From NCBI GenBank assembly GCA_900696455.1, contig CAADGB010000043.1, forward strand, positions 1 to 64,000: a DNA stretch of 64,000 nt, in the 5' to 3' direction. The notes beneath the pieces are model-generated. The model did not search any database. It was not told where the DNA came from and saw only the letters and a list, made by a program, of their open reading frames with translations. The translations under genes and the position numbers were made by a program. Shown piece by piece: positions 46,379-54,200 of this stretch. The stretch comes from an uncultured delta proteobacterium. GTDB lineage: Bacteria > Myxococcota_A > Polyangia > Haliangiales > Haliangiaceae. How positions within the stretch are numbered: position 1 is the first letter of the stretch; every line of letters starts with the position of its first letter.

Positions 46379-47406
46379 GCGCCCCCGTCGCCGTCCTGCC
46401 GCGCATCGCCCGCGTGCAGATCCTGTGGTCGGAGAACGGCACCGTCCCGCTTCGTTCGTTCGCGTCGCTCGCCGCGGCCGACGCCGCTCTCGCTGCTGCG
46501 TTCGCGAAGGAGCCGCCGCCCGAAGGTGGCGCGTACAACAAGACCGCGTTCGTGGTCGTATGGACGGACGGCGCGCGCCACGAGGGCCGCGCCGACGTTC
46601 GCCGCATCGACGTCCAGACCGCGCCCAGGGGAGGCGGCATCCTCCGCCAGCACCTCGCGATCGTCGGACAGCGGTGGCGCGAGTATCACCCGACCACGAA
46701 CGAAGACGAGCGCGCCTGGGGTGAGGAGTTGCTCCGCCGCCTCGATCGCGAGCCGAAGCTCGGCGGGCGACGCAACCTGCTCTACATCCCCGAGGAGCAG
46801 CTCCTCCCGATCGGCACGACCAGCGAGCACCAGGGCGTCTCGCTCTTGCCCGATCCCAGGACCGCCGTTGCCGAGCTGGAGGCGCACTTCGCCGCCATTC
46901 GTTCGCCGGTTCCTGTGTGGATGGGGCATGGCCGCACCGTGCCGCGCACGACCAACCGCGACGTCCGCTACGCCGCCAACTGGATCTCGCTCGCGCTCGC
47001 GAGCGACATGTCTCGCCTCCGCGCCTTGATCGGCAAGCCGCAGGGCGCGATCTGGGATCGCTGGGCAAGGACCGTCGAGCATGTGCGCCGTCAGCTCGAC
47101 GACGATCCGGACCTCACGTACCGCGACAGCGTCCGCTTCTGGAACGAGCAGCTCCCCGCGCTCGCGACGCACATCGACCAGGTGCTCCACGGCGCCGGAT
47201 CGCGCGCGCGCAACGCCGTCACGTCCGGCGGCAAGCGCGTGCAGTGGAGGATTCGCTACAAGGGACCGCGCGGAGGCGAGTACGTCACCCACCACCTCGC
47301 GCCCGATTACGTCACGGCGCTCCAGGTCGCCGCGCACAGCCTCGGCTTCTGGCCCGCCGTCCAGAGCGTGTCCTGGCTCGACGGCGACACGTGGAGGGCC
47401 TCGTGA
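46375..47406 (+). CDS. Polyvalent-type protein: LPD25-like plus T-T-x-x-D-V-R domain
   Basis: A 343-residue protein. Residues 10-105 (VQILWSENGTVPLRSFASLA, AYNKTAFVVVWTDGARHEGR, GGGILRQHL) resemble LPD25, a domain of large polyvalent proteins from phages and conjugative elements. The shared domain follows at residues 190-275 (RTTNRDVRYAANWISLALAS, WDRWARTVEHV, YRDSVRFWNEQL). The C-terminus (VQWRIRYKGPRGGEYVTHHL) is a beta unit. ATGA overlap with the HTH gene; its stop overlaps the next GTG. Confidence 0.6.
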   Translation: MSAPVAVLPRIARVQILWSENGTVPLRSFASLAAADAALAAAFAKEPPPEGGAYNKTAFVVVWTDGARHEGRADVRRIDVQTAPRGGGILRQHLAIVGQRWREYHPTTNEDERAWGEELLRRLDREPKLGGRRNLLYIPEEQLLPIGTTSEHQGVSLLPDPRTAVAELEAHFAAIRSPVPVWMGHGRTVPRTTNRDVRYAANWISLALASDMSRLRALIGKPQGAIWDRWARTVEHVRRQLDDDPDLTYRDSVRFWNEQLPALATHIDQVLHGAGSRARNAVTSGGKRVQWRIRYKGPRGGEYVTHHLAPDYVTALQVAAHSLGFWPAVQSVSWLDGDTWRAS

Positions 47407-49064
47407 GCCAGATCGCCCCCGGCATCGACGCCGTTCACATCGTCGCCTCGCAGCATCCTGCCGTGCGCGCGGGCCGCTTCCCCTCCATCGCGGAGGCCGA
47501 CGCGATGCTCGCGCACGCCTTCACGCAGCACCCGCCCGTGACGGGCCCCACGGGCGCGCTGCTCGCCTTCTCGATCCGCTGGTCCGACGGCCATCAGATC
47601 GACGGCCGCACCTACGTCGACGCCCACGTCCTCCGCGGCGCGCTCGCCGATGGCGGCATCCTGCGTCACTTGTTCCTCCGGTCCGCCCGCGCGCAGGCGA
47701 GTGACTCACGGTCCTTCGATTGGGCCGTCGGCGACGTGCGCTGGACCAACGCGAGCCGCGCCGATCTCGTGTCGCGCCTCGGCCTGGAAGCGGCGATCGC
47801 CGAGCCGCGCAACGCCGCCGGCCCGCCGCGCGTCGAGCGCGTGACCGTAACGGTCGTGAAGGACGGCGCCCACGATCGCTATCTCTTCGACAACCTCGCA
47901 GACGCCGATGCGAAGCTCGCCGCGATCTTCACCACGCTGCCGGATCCCGGGGTGTGGACGGATTGGATCGGTGCCGTCATCGATTGGTCCGATGGCGAGG
48001 ACACGCAGTTACGCTTCTTCGTCACGCGGGAGCGCCTCGTGGGCGCGGCAGCCGACGGCGGAATCCTCCGCCATGCCCTGCTGGTCGACGCCCGCCTCGA
48101 AGCTGCGCCGACGTCGTACCGCGGTTACTCGCGCTCGAAGGTCGCGAAGCTGACGGCTGCGGGTCGCGCGATGCTGGCCCGCATCGAGGCCGAGCCGTAT
48201 CACGACGAGCCGCAACGTAACGCGAGGCTTTCGACGTGGCGCGCGCCATCGCTCTTGCCCGACCCGACCGCCGCCATCGCGCGGCTCCGCGATAGGTTCG
48301 CCGACCGCCGCCGCATCGTCGCGTCGGTCGGCGACCGCGACGACGCGTCGGGCGATGGCACCGGCCACCCCGCGACCAATCACGCCGACGTGCGCTACGC
48401 GAGCAACCACATCACGCTCGCGCTCCGCAACGACCTGCGCTCGCTCGAGCCCACCGCCGCCGCGATCGTCTGGAACCACTGGCGCTCCGTGCGCGACACG
48501 ATCGAGACGCTCTTGCGCAAGGGCGACGACACCGACGAGTACGGCGACAACGAAGGCTTCTGGACCCGTCAGCTCCCGGCGCTCGTGCGCTTGCTCGACG
48601 ACGCGCGCGGACGCCGGAACGGCGCCTTGCACTTCCGCCCCGTCGGCGCGCGCGGCGAGGCGTACCCGGCCTGGGTCACCGCGCTCCGCGGTCTCTCGGG
48701 CGCGTACGTCATCCGTGCGCCGGATGCGTCGGGCGAGCGGGTGATCGTCTACGTAGGTAGCTCGTCGGCCGACCGCCTCTACGAGACACTCACACGTCAT
48801 CTTCAAATCTGGCGTCGCTGGCAGGGTCACGGCCGCGACTATGGCGAAGGCCACGACCCGGGGCTCACCTACAACCGCGACACCGCCGAGGCCGCCGTGA
48901 TCGTGACGCCGCGCGCGCAGGCGCTCGACATGGAGACCCACCTCATCGAGACGCTTCGCCCGCGCGACAACATCCTCGGCAAGCCCAACACCGAGGACTG
49001 GGACTGGTACTTCGACGCGTCCAGCGGCAGCGCCAACGGCGTCGCCGCGGACGCGCCCTTCTGA
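47403..49064 (+). CDS. Polyvalent-type protein ending in GIY-YIG nuclease domain
   Basis: A 553-residue protein. Two LPD25-like units (residues 10-105: SIRWSDGHQIDGRTYVD, DGGILRHLFL; 140-235: GAVIDWSDGEDTQLRFF, DGGILRHALL) come first. One shared domain follows at residues 323-400 (PATNHADVRYASNHITLALR, WNHWRSVRDTI, YGDNEGFWTRQL). Residues 432-525 are a GIY-YIG-like nuclease: GAYVI (Tyr435), VYVGSS (Tyr450, Gly452), Arg458, RH, and Glu511 in METHLIETLRPRDN. It could nick or cut DNA during transfer or in defence. Last gene before the terminator hairpin. Confidence 0.65.
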   Translation: MSQIAPGIDAVHIVASQHPAVRAGRFPSIAEADAMLAHAFTQHPPVTGPTGALLAFSIRWSDGHQIDGRTYVDAHVLRGALADGGILRHLFLRSARAQASDSRSFDWAVGDVRWTNASRADLVSRLGLEAAIAEPRNAAGPPRVERVTVTVVKDGAHDRYLFDNLADADAKLAAIFTTLPDPGVWTDWIGAVIDWSDGEDTQLRFFVTRERLVGAAADGGILRHALLVDARLEAAPTSYRGYSRSKVAKLTAAGRAMLARIEAEPYHDEPQRNARLSTWRAPSLLPDPTAAIARLRDRFADRRRIVASVGDRDDASGDGTGHPATNHADVRYASNHITLALRNDLRSLEPTAAAIVWNHWRSVRDTIETLLRKGDDTDEYGDNEGFWTRQLPALVRLLDDARGRRNGALHFRPVGARGEAYPAWVTALRGLSGAYVIRAPDASGERVIVYVGSSSADRLYETLTRHLQIWRRWQGHGRDYGEGHDPGLTYNRDTAEAAVIVTPRAQALDMETHLIETLRPRDNILGKPNTEDWDWYFDASSGSANGVAADAPF

Positions 49065-49104
49065 CGTCGCGCGCCGTTCGCGCGACCACCGTCAACCCTT
49101 CACC

Positions 49105-49135
49105 GCGCGCGGCGGGACGCGATCCCGCCGCGCGC
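49105..49135. terminator. Strong GC-rich hairpin after the array
   Basis: A perfect 13-base stem (49105-49117 with 49123-49135) and a five-base loop, 41 bases after the stop of the last array gene. No T-tract, as often in very GC-rich genomes. It should end the array's transcript before the integrase. Confidence 0.65.
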
Positions 49136-49158
49136 ACATCTCGATGCCCGCCCTTTGC

Positions 49159-49177
49159 ACACCGCGCGACGCGGTGT
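49159..49177. promoter_or_regulatory. Palindrome upstream of the integrase
   Basis: ACACCGCG-CGA-CGCGGTGT is a perfect 8+3+8 palindrome 52 bases before the integrase ATG. It could be an operator for the HTH protein at 46145 or an arm of the recombination site. Confidence 0.45.
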
Positions 49178-49229
49178 CATTGTCTGCCGCGTGGAAGCTC
49201 GGCGGTTGGCATCGAGAGGAATTCGATCG

Positions 49230-50396
49230 ATGCCCGCAAAGCAGGACAAGCGCACTGGACACTGGTTCTTCCGCAAGATGGTGACGTTCCCCGACGGGAC
49301 CAAGCGCCGCATCTTCGGCGTCCCCACCGACTACGGTGAGAAGGACACGAAGGCCGGCGCCCTCGAAGCCGAACGCATCGCCATCACGCGGATCCGGGAG
49401 TCCGGAACCACCGATCCCAAGCCCCCCGCACCGGCCGCGCCCGCGGTCAAGGAGGTCCCGACCGTCGAAGACTTCGCCCCGGTCTGGCTCGCCAAGTCCA
49501 AGGCCGACAACAAGCCTTCGAGCGTCAAGCACAAGATCCACACCCTCAACGCCCACATCCTCCCTGAGTTCGGCAAGCTGCGCCTCGACCAGATCGACTT
49601 CGACAAGGTCGAGACCTGGCGCGTCCGGATGCACGAGCAGGACGAGTTCGAGCCGGCCACCGTGGCGCGGCTCCTGAGCGAGTTCCGCGCGTTGCTCAGC
49701 TACGCTCGCAAGAAGGGCCACATCGTGGCCGTTCCCGAGTGGCCGAGCCAGCCGGCGCCGCTTGGACGGCCGACGTTCCTCTCCTTCGAGGAGACCGACC
49801 GGCTGATCGCGGCGGCCGAGCCGATGGACCCCTGGAAGGCGATGGTCATCGTCGCCGTCCGGACTGGCCTGCGGCACGGCGAGCTGACCGGGCTCCGCTG
49901 GGAGGACGTGGATCTGGACGGCGGCAAGCTCTCCGTCGTCCAGAACCTGGTCGAAGGCGTGTTCGGTACGCCCAAGAGCGGCAAGGATCGCGAGGTCCCG
50001 CTCTCAAACGACGCGATCCGCGCGCTGAGGACGATCTACAAGTCCCGGCGCGGCGAGCTGGTCTTCTCCTCGAAGACCGGCAAGCCCCTGGCGCACTGGG
50101 TGACCGACAACGCGCTCCGGCTCATCTGCCGGCACGCCAAGATGATGCCGATCGGCTGGCACAAGTTGAGGCACACGTTTGCCTCCCACCTGGCGATCCG
50201 CGGCGTCTCGATCATGGCCATCCGCGAGCTGCTCGGGCACGCCAACATCAAGATGACCCTTCGCTACGCGCACCTCGCCCCCGAGGTGCGCCGCGAGGCC
50301 GTCTTGCTGCTCGACGAGCCGCCGCCGACCAAGGGCAAGGACAAGAAGAGCAAGAAGTCGAAGCGCACCGACAACGACGACACCAACGAGGAGTAG
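49230..50396 (+). CDS. Tyrosine recombinase/integrase
   Basis: A 388-residue phage-type integrase. The N-terminal AP2-like arm-binding part (HWFFRKMVTFPDGTKRRIFG) is followed by a SAM-like core-binding domain (residues 95-190) and the catalytic domain. Catalytic residues: Arg in TGLRHGEL, HKLRHTFAS (HxxR), LLGHANIKMTLRYAHL (His and nucleophile Tyr). A Lys/Ser-rich tail follows. GAGAGGA precedes ATG 49230. It would integrate and excise the element, probably near the short modules at 51 kb. No tRNA gene adjoins it. Confidence 0.9.
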   Translation: MPAKQDKRTGHWFFRKMVTFPDGTKRRIFGVPTDYGEKDTKAGALEAERIAITRIRESGTTDPKPPAPAAPAVKEVPTVEDFAPVWLAKSKADNKPSSVKHKIHTLNAHILPEFGKLRLDQIDFDKVETWRVRMHEQDEFEPATVARLLSEFRALLSYARKKGHIVAVPEWPSQPAPLGRPTFLSFEETDRLIAAAEPMDPWKAMVIVAVRTGLRHGELTGLRWEDVDLDGGKLSVVQNLVEGVFGTPKSGKDREVPLSNDAIRALRTIYKSRRGELVFSSKTGKPLAHWVTDNALRLICRHAKMMPIGWHKLRHTFASHLAIRGVSIMAIRELLGHANIKMTLRYAHLAPEVRREAVLLLDEPPPTKGKDKKSKKSKRTDNDDTNEE

Positions 50397-50427
50397 GCCG
50401 GCCAAGGAGCCGGCGAGGAGAGTGCCC

Positions 50428-51036
50428 GTGATACGCCTACGACTGGAGACCGACCTGACCGTCAGCGAGCCGAACGAGAACGAGGGTCTCGTGGTTCGCT
50501 GGCGCGCGGTCGTCGTGAGAGATCACGACGACACCGTGCAGGAGGATGTGATCGGTAGCGTCCGCGCCACCGTCATTCACTACGGCGAGGCGCTCGACGT
50601 CGGCGCCAACCTCGACGACGTCATGGACGGCGCGCTCGTGCCGCTCCACGACGCGCTGTTCGAGGACGGGTGGCTCAAGGACGACTTCGGCGACAACCTC
50701 GGCACCGCGCTGCTCTTCATCGAGGAGGTCAACCTCGATGAAGAGTGGCGCGAGCGCCTGGTGGATCTCGCCGTCGTACGTCGCCTCGTCGAGACGCTCG
50801 GCACCGGCTGTAGCCTCGCCGTGCTCAACGGGAACGAAGCCCGCCGCTGCCATGCGTGGGAGCGGATCGGCTTCTCGCTCCGGCGCGAGCCCGGCGAGCT
50901 GTTCCTCGTCCTCAACCTGAGCAAGCGCACCCCGCACCTGCCGGCCGGCTTCGATCGCTTCGAGGTCGTTCCGACCCCCGCGCGCGAGGTGGTCGACGAG
51001 CGACTCGACGAGCGTGTCGGCGAGCGGGGCAACTAG
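50428..51036 (+). CDS. GNAT-acetyltransferase-like protein
   Basis: A 202-residue protein. LLFIEEVNLDEEWRERLVDL followed by RRLVETLGTGCSLAVLNG and WERIGFSL has the beta4-alpha3-beta5 style of GNAT enzymes, though the Q/RxxGxG/A loop is missing (EWRERLVD). It may be a degenerate member. GTG 50428 is placed by GAGGAG before it; GTG 50422 is also possible. It begins 31 bases after the integrase and may be carried by the element; its 3' end lies at the candidate edge. Confidence 0.45.
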   Translation: MIRLRLETDLTVSEPNENEGLVVRWRAVVVRDHDDTVQEDVIGSVRATVIHYGEALDVGANLDDVMDGALVPLHDALFEDGWLKDDFGDNLGTALLFIEEVNLDEEWRERLVDLAVVRRLVETLGTGCSLAVLNGNEARRCHAWERIGFSLRREPGELFLVLNLSKRTPHLPAGFDRFEVVPTPAREVVDERLDERVGERGN

Positions 51037-51155
51037 CCGGTTTCGGCCTCGTGTGGCAGCCCAGACGGTCTTTGCTGCCACGAAATTCGCTAACCATGCG
51101 GAACGGTTATCTCACCGCTGATATGTCCCCGATCGGGCATGTCCCCGATCGGGCA
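51010..51155. repeat. Candidate right edge: shared words and tandem palindromes
   Basis: Contains GAGCGTGTCGGCGAGC (51010-51025), GTGGCAGC (51053-51060) paired with GCTGCCAC (51074-51081), and GCGGAACGGTT (51098-51108). All are shared with 5963-6026. Then TGTCCCCGATCGGGCA occurs twice in tandem (51124-51139, 51140-51155), each with the palindrome CCCGATCGGG. Possibly attachment or regulator sites. Confidence 0.4.
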
Positions 51156-51178
51156 CGGGCGTTGCTCCCGGGTGCGGC

Positions 51179-51742
51179 ATGAAGCGGATCGTGGTCGGTC
51201 TCCTCGTGCTCGCCGGGTGTTCGGAGGTCGGGGACGCCGGAGGTGACGTGGACGCGGCGGCGGGGATGGATGCGCCGGCGCGGAGCTGTACGGTGGTGGA
51301 GGATCTGGGGGCGCTGGGGGCGCGCGACGGGACGGCGATGGCGAGCGGGGCGGCGGGGAGCCGGGTGCTGAGCGTGAGCATGACGGTGGCGGCGGACGCC
51401 GCGACGCGGGATGTGGTGTTCGTGCAGCTCAAGGGCGGGCGCGGCGCGTTCGCCGGCGGCGACCCGACGCCCGGCACCTACGCGATCACCGGCGCCGACG
51501 CCGGGTACACGACGTGCGGCGTGTGCGTGACCGTGATCGGCGACCTGGTCACCGGCCAGGGACCGACGCAGTTCTACAGCGCGACCGGCGGCACGGTGAC
51601 GATCACCCAGACCGCGGGGGCGCTGGTCGGCAGCCTGGCCGAGGTGACCCTGCAGGAGCTCGACCTGCTCGGCGAGACCCTGGTCGACGGCGGCTGCACG
51701 ACCCGGGTCGGCGGGCTGTCGTTCGACGAGGCGCTGCCCTGA
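51179..51742 (+). CDS. Lipoprotein, unknown
   Basis: A 187-residue lipoprotein: MKRIVVGLLVLAGCSEVGD with lipobox Cys14, then an Asp/Ala-rich linker. The mature part is beta-rich with Cys in YTTCGVCVTVIGD and a late Cys. Similar small lipoproteins are common in this kind of genome. First gene of the right chromosomal flank. Confidence 0.65.
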   Translation: MKRIVVGLLVLAGCSEVGDAGGDVDAAAGMDAPARSCTVVEDLGALGARDGTAMASGAAGSRVLSVSMTVAADAATRDVVFVQLKGGRGAFAGGDPTPGTYAITGADAGYTTCGVCVTVIGDLVTGQGPTQFYSATGGTVTITQTAGALVGSLAEVTLQELDLLGETLVDGGCTTRVGGLSFDEALP

Positions 51743-51832
51743 TCGCCGTCGCCGCCTCCCCGCGTCCGCCGCGCTCGTCGTCCGCCGGCATGCGACCTGA
51801 CCCGGCCGCCGCCGGCTGCTAGGGTCGGCGCC

Positions 51833-53467
51833 ATGTCACGCTCCCCGCTCGCCACGATCACGATCGCGTGCTGCGCGGCCTGGCTCCTCGTGCTCGGCGG
51901 CGTCGCCCACGCCCAGCCCGGCGCGGCGCCCGGCGGCGCCGAGCGCAACGCCGGCGCCGTCCACGCCCCCGGCGGCGAGACCCCACGCCGCGCCCTGGTC
52001 GGGTTCCTCGAGGCCGCGCGCGACGCCGACTTCACGCGCGCCGCCAGCTTCCTCACCCTCGATCCGCGAACCCGCGACCGCGGGCCGGAGCTCGCCCGCC
52101 GCCTCAAGGCCGTGCTCGATCGCCACGTCTGGTTCGAGCCCGAGCGCGTCGACGACACGCCCGAGGGCAACCGCGGCGACGGCCGCCCGCCCGAGCTCGA
52201 GGAGCTGGCGGCGGTGCCCGGCCCGGGCGGCGCCGAGGCGGTCACCCTGGTGCGCGGCGGCGACGGCCGCTGGCGCTTCTCGGCGGCGGTCGTCGCCCGC
52301 GTCGACGCCTGGTACCAGCGCCTGCCCAACCGCTGGCTCACCGATCACCTGCCGGCGTGGCTGCTCCGCGCCGGCCCGCTCGAGCTGCTGTGGTGGCAGT
52401 GGCTGGCGCTGCCGATCCTGCTCGTCGGCGCGTACGCCCTCGGCTACGTGATGTGGCGGCTGACGCGGGCGATCCTCGGCCGCCTCGCCCGCCGCACCGA
52501 CACGGTGTGGGACGACGAGATGCTGCGGGTGACCGCCGGCCCGGCGCGCTGGGCGTGGACGCTGATCGTGCTGCGCGCGCTCGTCGAGCCGCTCGAGCTC
52601 TACGCCCCGGCCGAGGCCTCGCTGGGCAGCGCCATCCGCGGCTTGCTCTTCGTCTGCCTGTTCTGGGGCGTCCTCCGGGTCCTCGATCAGGTCCAGCGCT
52701 CGGTGGCCTCGAGCGCGTGGGCCAAGGAGAAGCCCATCGGCCGCTCGCTGGTGCCGCTGGCGGTGCGCGTCGGCAAGGTCGTCGTCCTCATCATCGCGGT
52801 CATCAGCTTGCTGTCGCACCTCGGCTATCCGGTCGCCGGCCTGATCGCCGGCCTCGGCATCGGCGGCATCGCCTTCGCCCTCGCCGCCCAGAAGACCATC
52901 GAGAACCTGTTCGGCGCCTTCTCGATCGGCGTCGACCAGCCGTTCCGCGAGGGTGACTTCGTCAAGATCGACCAGCAGATGGGCACGATCGAGGCCATCG
53001 GGCTGCGCTCGACGCGGGTGCGCACCCTCGACCGCACGGTCATCTCGATCCCCAACGCCCAGGTCGCCGAGTCGCGGGTCGAGTGCTTCGCCGAGCGCGA
53101 CCGCATCCGCCTGGCGATCACGATCGGCGTCGAGTACGCGACCACCGGCGCCCAGCTCCGCCAGATCCTCGACGGCTTCCGGACGATCCTGCAGGAGCAC
53201 CCGCGGGTGTGGAAGGACACGATCGTCGTCCGCTTCGCCGGGTTCGGCGCGTCGTCGCTGGACCTCGAGATCATGACCTGGTTCGAGACCGCCGACATGA
53301 ACGAGTTCCGCGGCCTGCGCGAGGACGTGCTGATGCGGTTCATCGACGTGGTCGAGACCGCGGGCAGCGCGTTCGCCTTCCCGACCCAGACCCTGCACGT
53401 CGCCAGCCTGCCGCCGGCGGCCGGGCGCGGCGGCGCGGGCGCCGCCGGCGCCGACGGGCCGAGGTAG
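51833..53467 (+). CDS. MscS-family mechanosensitive channel
   Basis: A 544-residue protein with a Sec signal (ACCAAWLLVLGGVAHA) and a 130-residue periplasmic part. Membrane helices run from about residue 190, with the pore helix (GLIAGLGIGGIAFALAAQKT) and the MscS beta domain (GDFVKIDQQMGTIEAIGLRS, RTVISIPNAQV). It protects against osmotic downshock. The stop lies ten bases before the RpiB-like gene. Confidence 0.9.
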   Translation: MSRSPLATITIACCAAWLLVLGGVAHAQPGAAPGGAERNAGAVHAPGGETPRRALVGFLEAARDADFTRAASFLTLDPRTRDRGPELARRLKAVLDRHVWFEPERVDDTPEGNRGDGRPPELEELAAVPGPGGAEAVTLVRGGDGRWRFSAAVVARVDAWYQRLPNRWLTDHLPAWLLRAGPLELLWWQWLALPILLVGAYALGYVMWRLTRAILGRLARRTDTVWDDEMLRVTAGPARWAWTLIVLRALVEPLELYAPAEASLGSAIRGLLFVCLFWGVLRVLDQVQRSVASSAWAKEKPIGRSLVPLAVRVGKVVVLIIAVISLLSHLGYPVAGLIAGLGIGGIAFALAAQKTIENLFGAFSIGVDQPFREGDFVKIDQQMGTIEAIGLRSTRVRTLDRTVISIPNAQVAESRVECFAERDRIRLAITIGVEYATTGAQLRQILDGFRTILQEHPRVWKDTIVVRFAGFGASSLDLEIMTWFETADMNEFRGLREDVLMRFIDVVETAGSAFAFPTQTLHVASLPPAAGRGGAGAAGADGPR

Positions 53468-53476
53468 AACCGCCCC

Positions 53477-53923
53477 ATGCGCATCGCCCTCGCCTCCGAC
53501 GAGCCGTACCCGGTCCACGCCACCGTCCGCCGCGCGCTCGAGGACCGCGGCCACACCGTCGTGCCGTTCGGGGCGATCGCCAGCGGCCACGACGAGCCCT
53601 GGCCCGACGTCGCCGAGGCCGCGGCGCTGGCGGTGGCGTCGGGGGCGTGCGACGAGGGCGTGTTCTTCTGCTGGTCGGGCACCGGCATCTCGATCGCCGC
53701 CAACAAGGTCGCCGGCATACGCGCCGCGCTGTGCGCCGACCCCGGCGCCGCGGCGGCGGCGCGGATCTGGAACCACGCCAACGTCCTGTGCCTGTCGAAC
53801 CGGACCCTGTCCGACGACATGGCGAAGGAGCTCCTGGCGGCCTGGTTCGACACCGCGCCCGGCGAGCGCGGCGCCGCCGGCGTGGGCCGCCTGGCCGCCG
53901 TCGACGCTCGCCACCGCCGCTGA
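53477..53923 (+). CDS. RpiB/LacA/LacB-family sugar-phosphate isomerase-like protein
   Basis: A 148-residue protein of usual family length. MRIALASDEPYPVHATVRRA, CDEGVFFCWSGTGISIAANK and GIRAALCAD match the RpiB pattern, where the first Cys region and SGTG loop bind the sugar phosphate. The family interconverts ribose-5-P and ribulose-5-P or related sugars. The His/Asp start is DEPYPVH rather than DHAG, so the substrate may differ. Confidence 0.8.
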   Translation: MRIALASDEPYPVHATVRRALEDRGHTVVPFGAIASGHDEPWPDVAEAAALAVASGACDEGVFFCWSGTGISIAANKVAGIRAALCADPGAAAAARIWNHANVLCLSNRTLSDDMAKELLAAWFDTAPGERGAAGVGRLAAVDARHRR

Positions 53924-54200
53924 GCCGGGGCGCAGCCGAGGTGATCGGCTCCGGCTCGGCTCGGCACCGGCGTCCTCGCGGGGACCGACCGATCGACCCG
54001 AGCGTGCGACTCCTTCACACGGTGCGCGCGCCGCCTCGCCTGCGCCTCCGGCTCCCAACGAACGGCGCCGGCAAGCGCCCGACATCACTCGCGCGACGGC
54101 CGCGGCGTGTCGGCCTTCGACACGCCCTCGCTCACGCTCGGCCGGCTCAGGCAGCTCGCCGTTCGTTTCCCGCAATCTCCGACCGCGGTCGGTGAAGGGC
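53924..54200. other. Intergenic gap between convergent genes
   Basis: No supported gene in 277 bases; short frames only. GC-rich, with no repeat noticed. Confidence 0.4.

Larger units (their letters stand above)
5963..51155. mobile_element. Candidate integrated accessory block
   Basis: The block contains an integrase, an excisionase-type HTH, polyvalent-type domains and a toxin operon. It is flanked by ordinary chromosomal genes whose sequence is visibly richer in G and C. The edges are proposed only from short shared words at 5.96-6.03 kb and 51.01-51.11 kb; the true ends could instead enclose only 34-51 kb. No tRNA target was seen. Confidence 0.4.
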
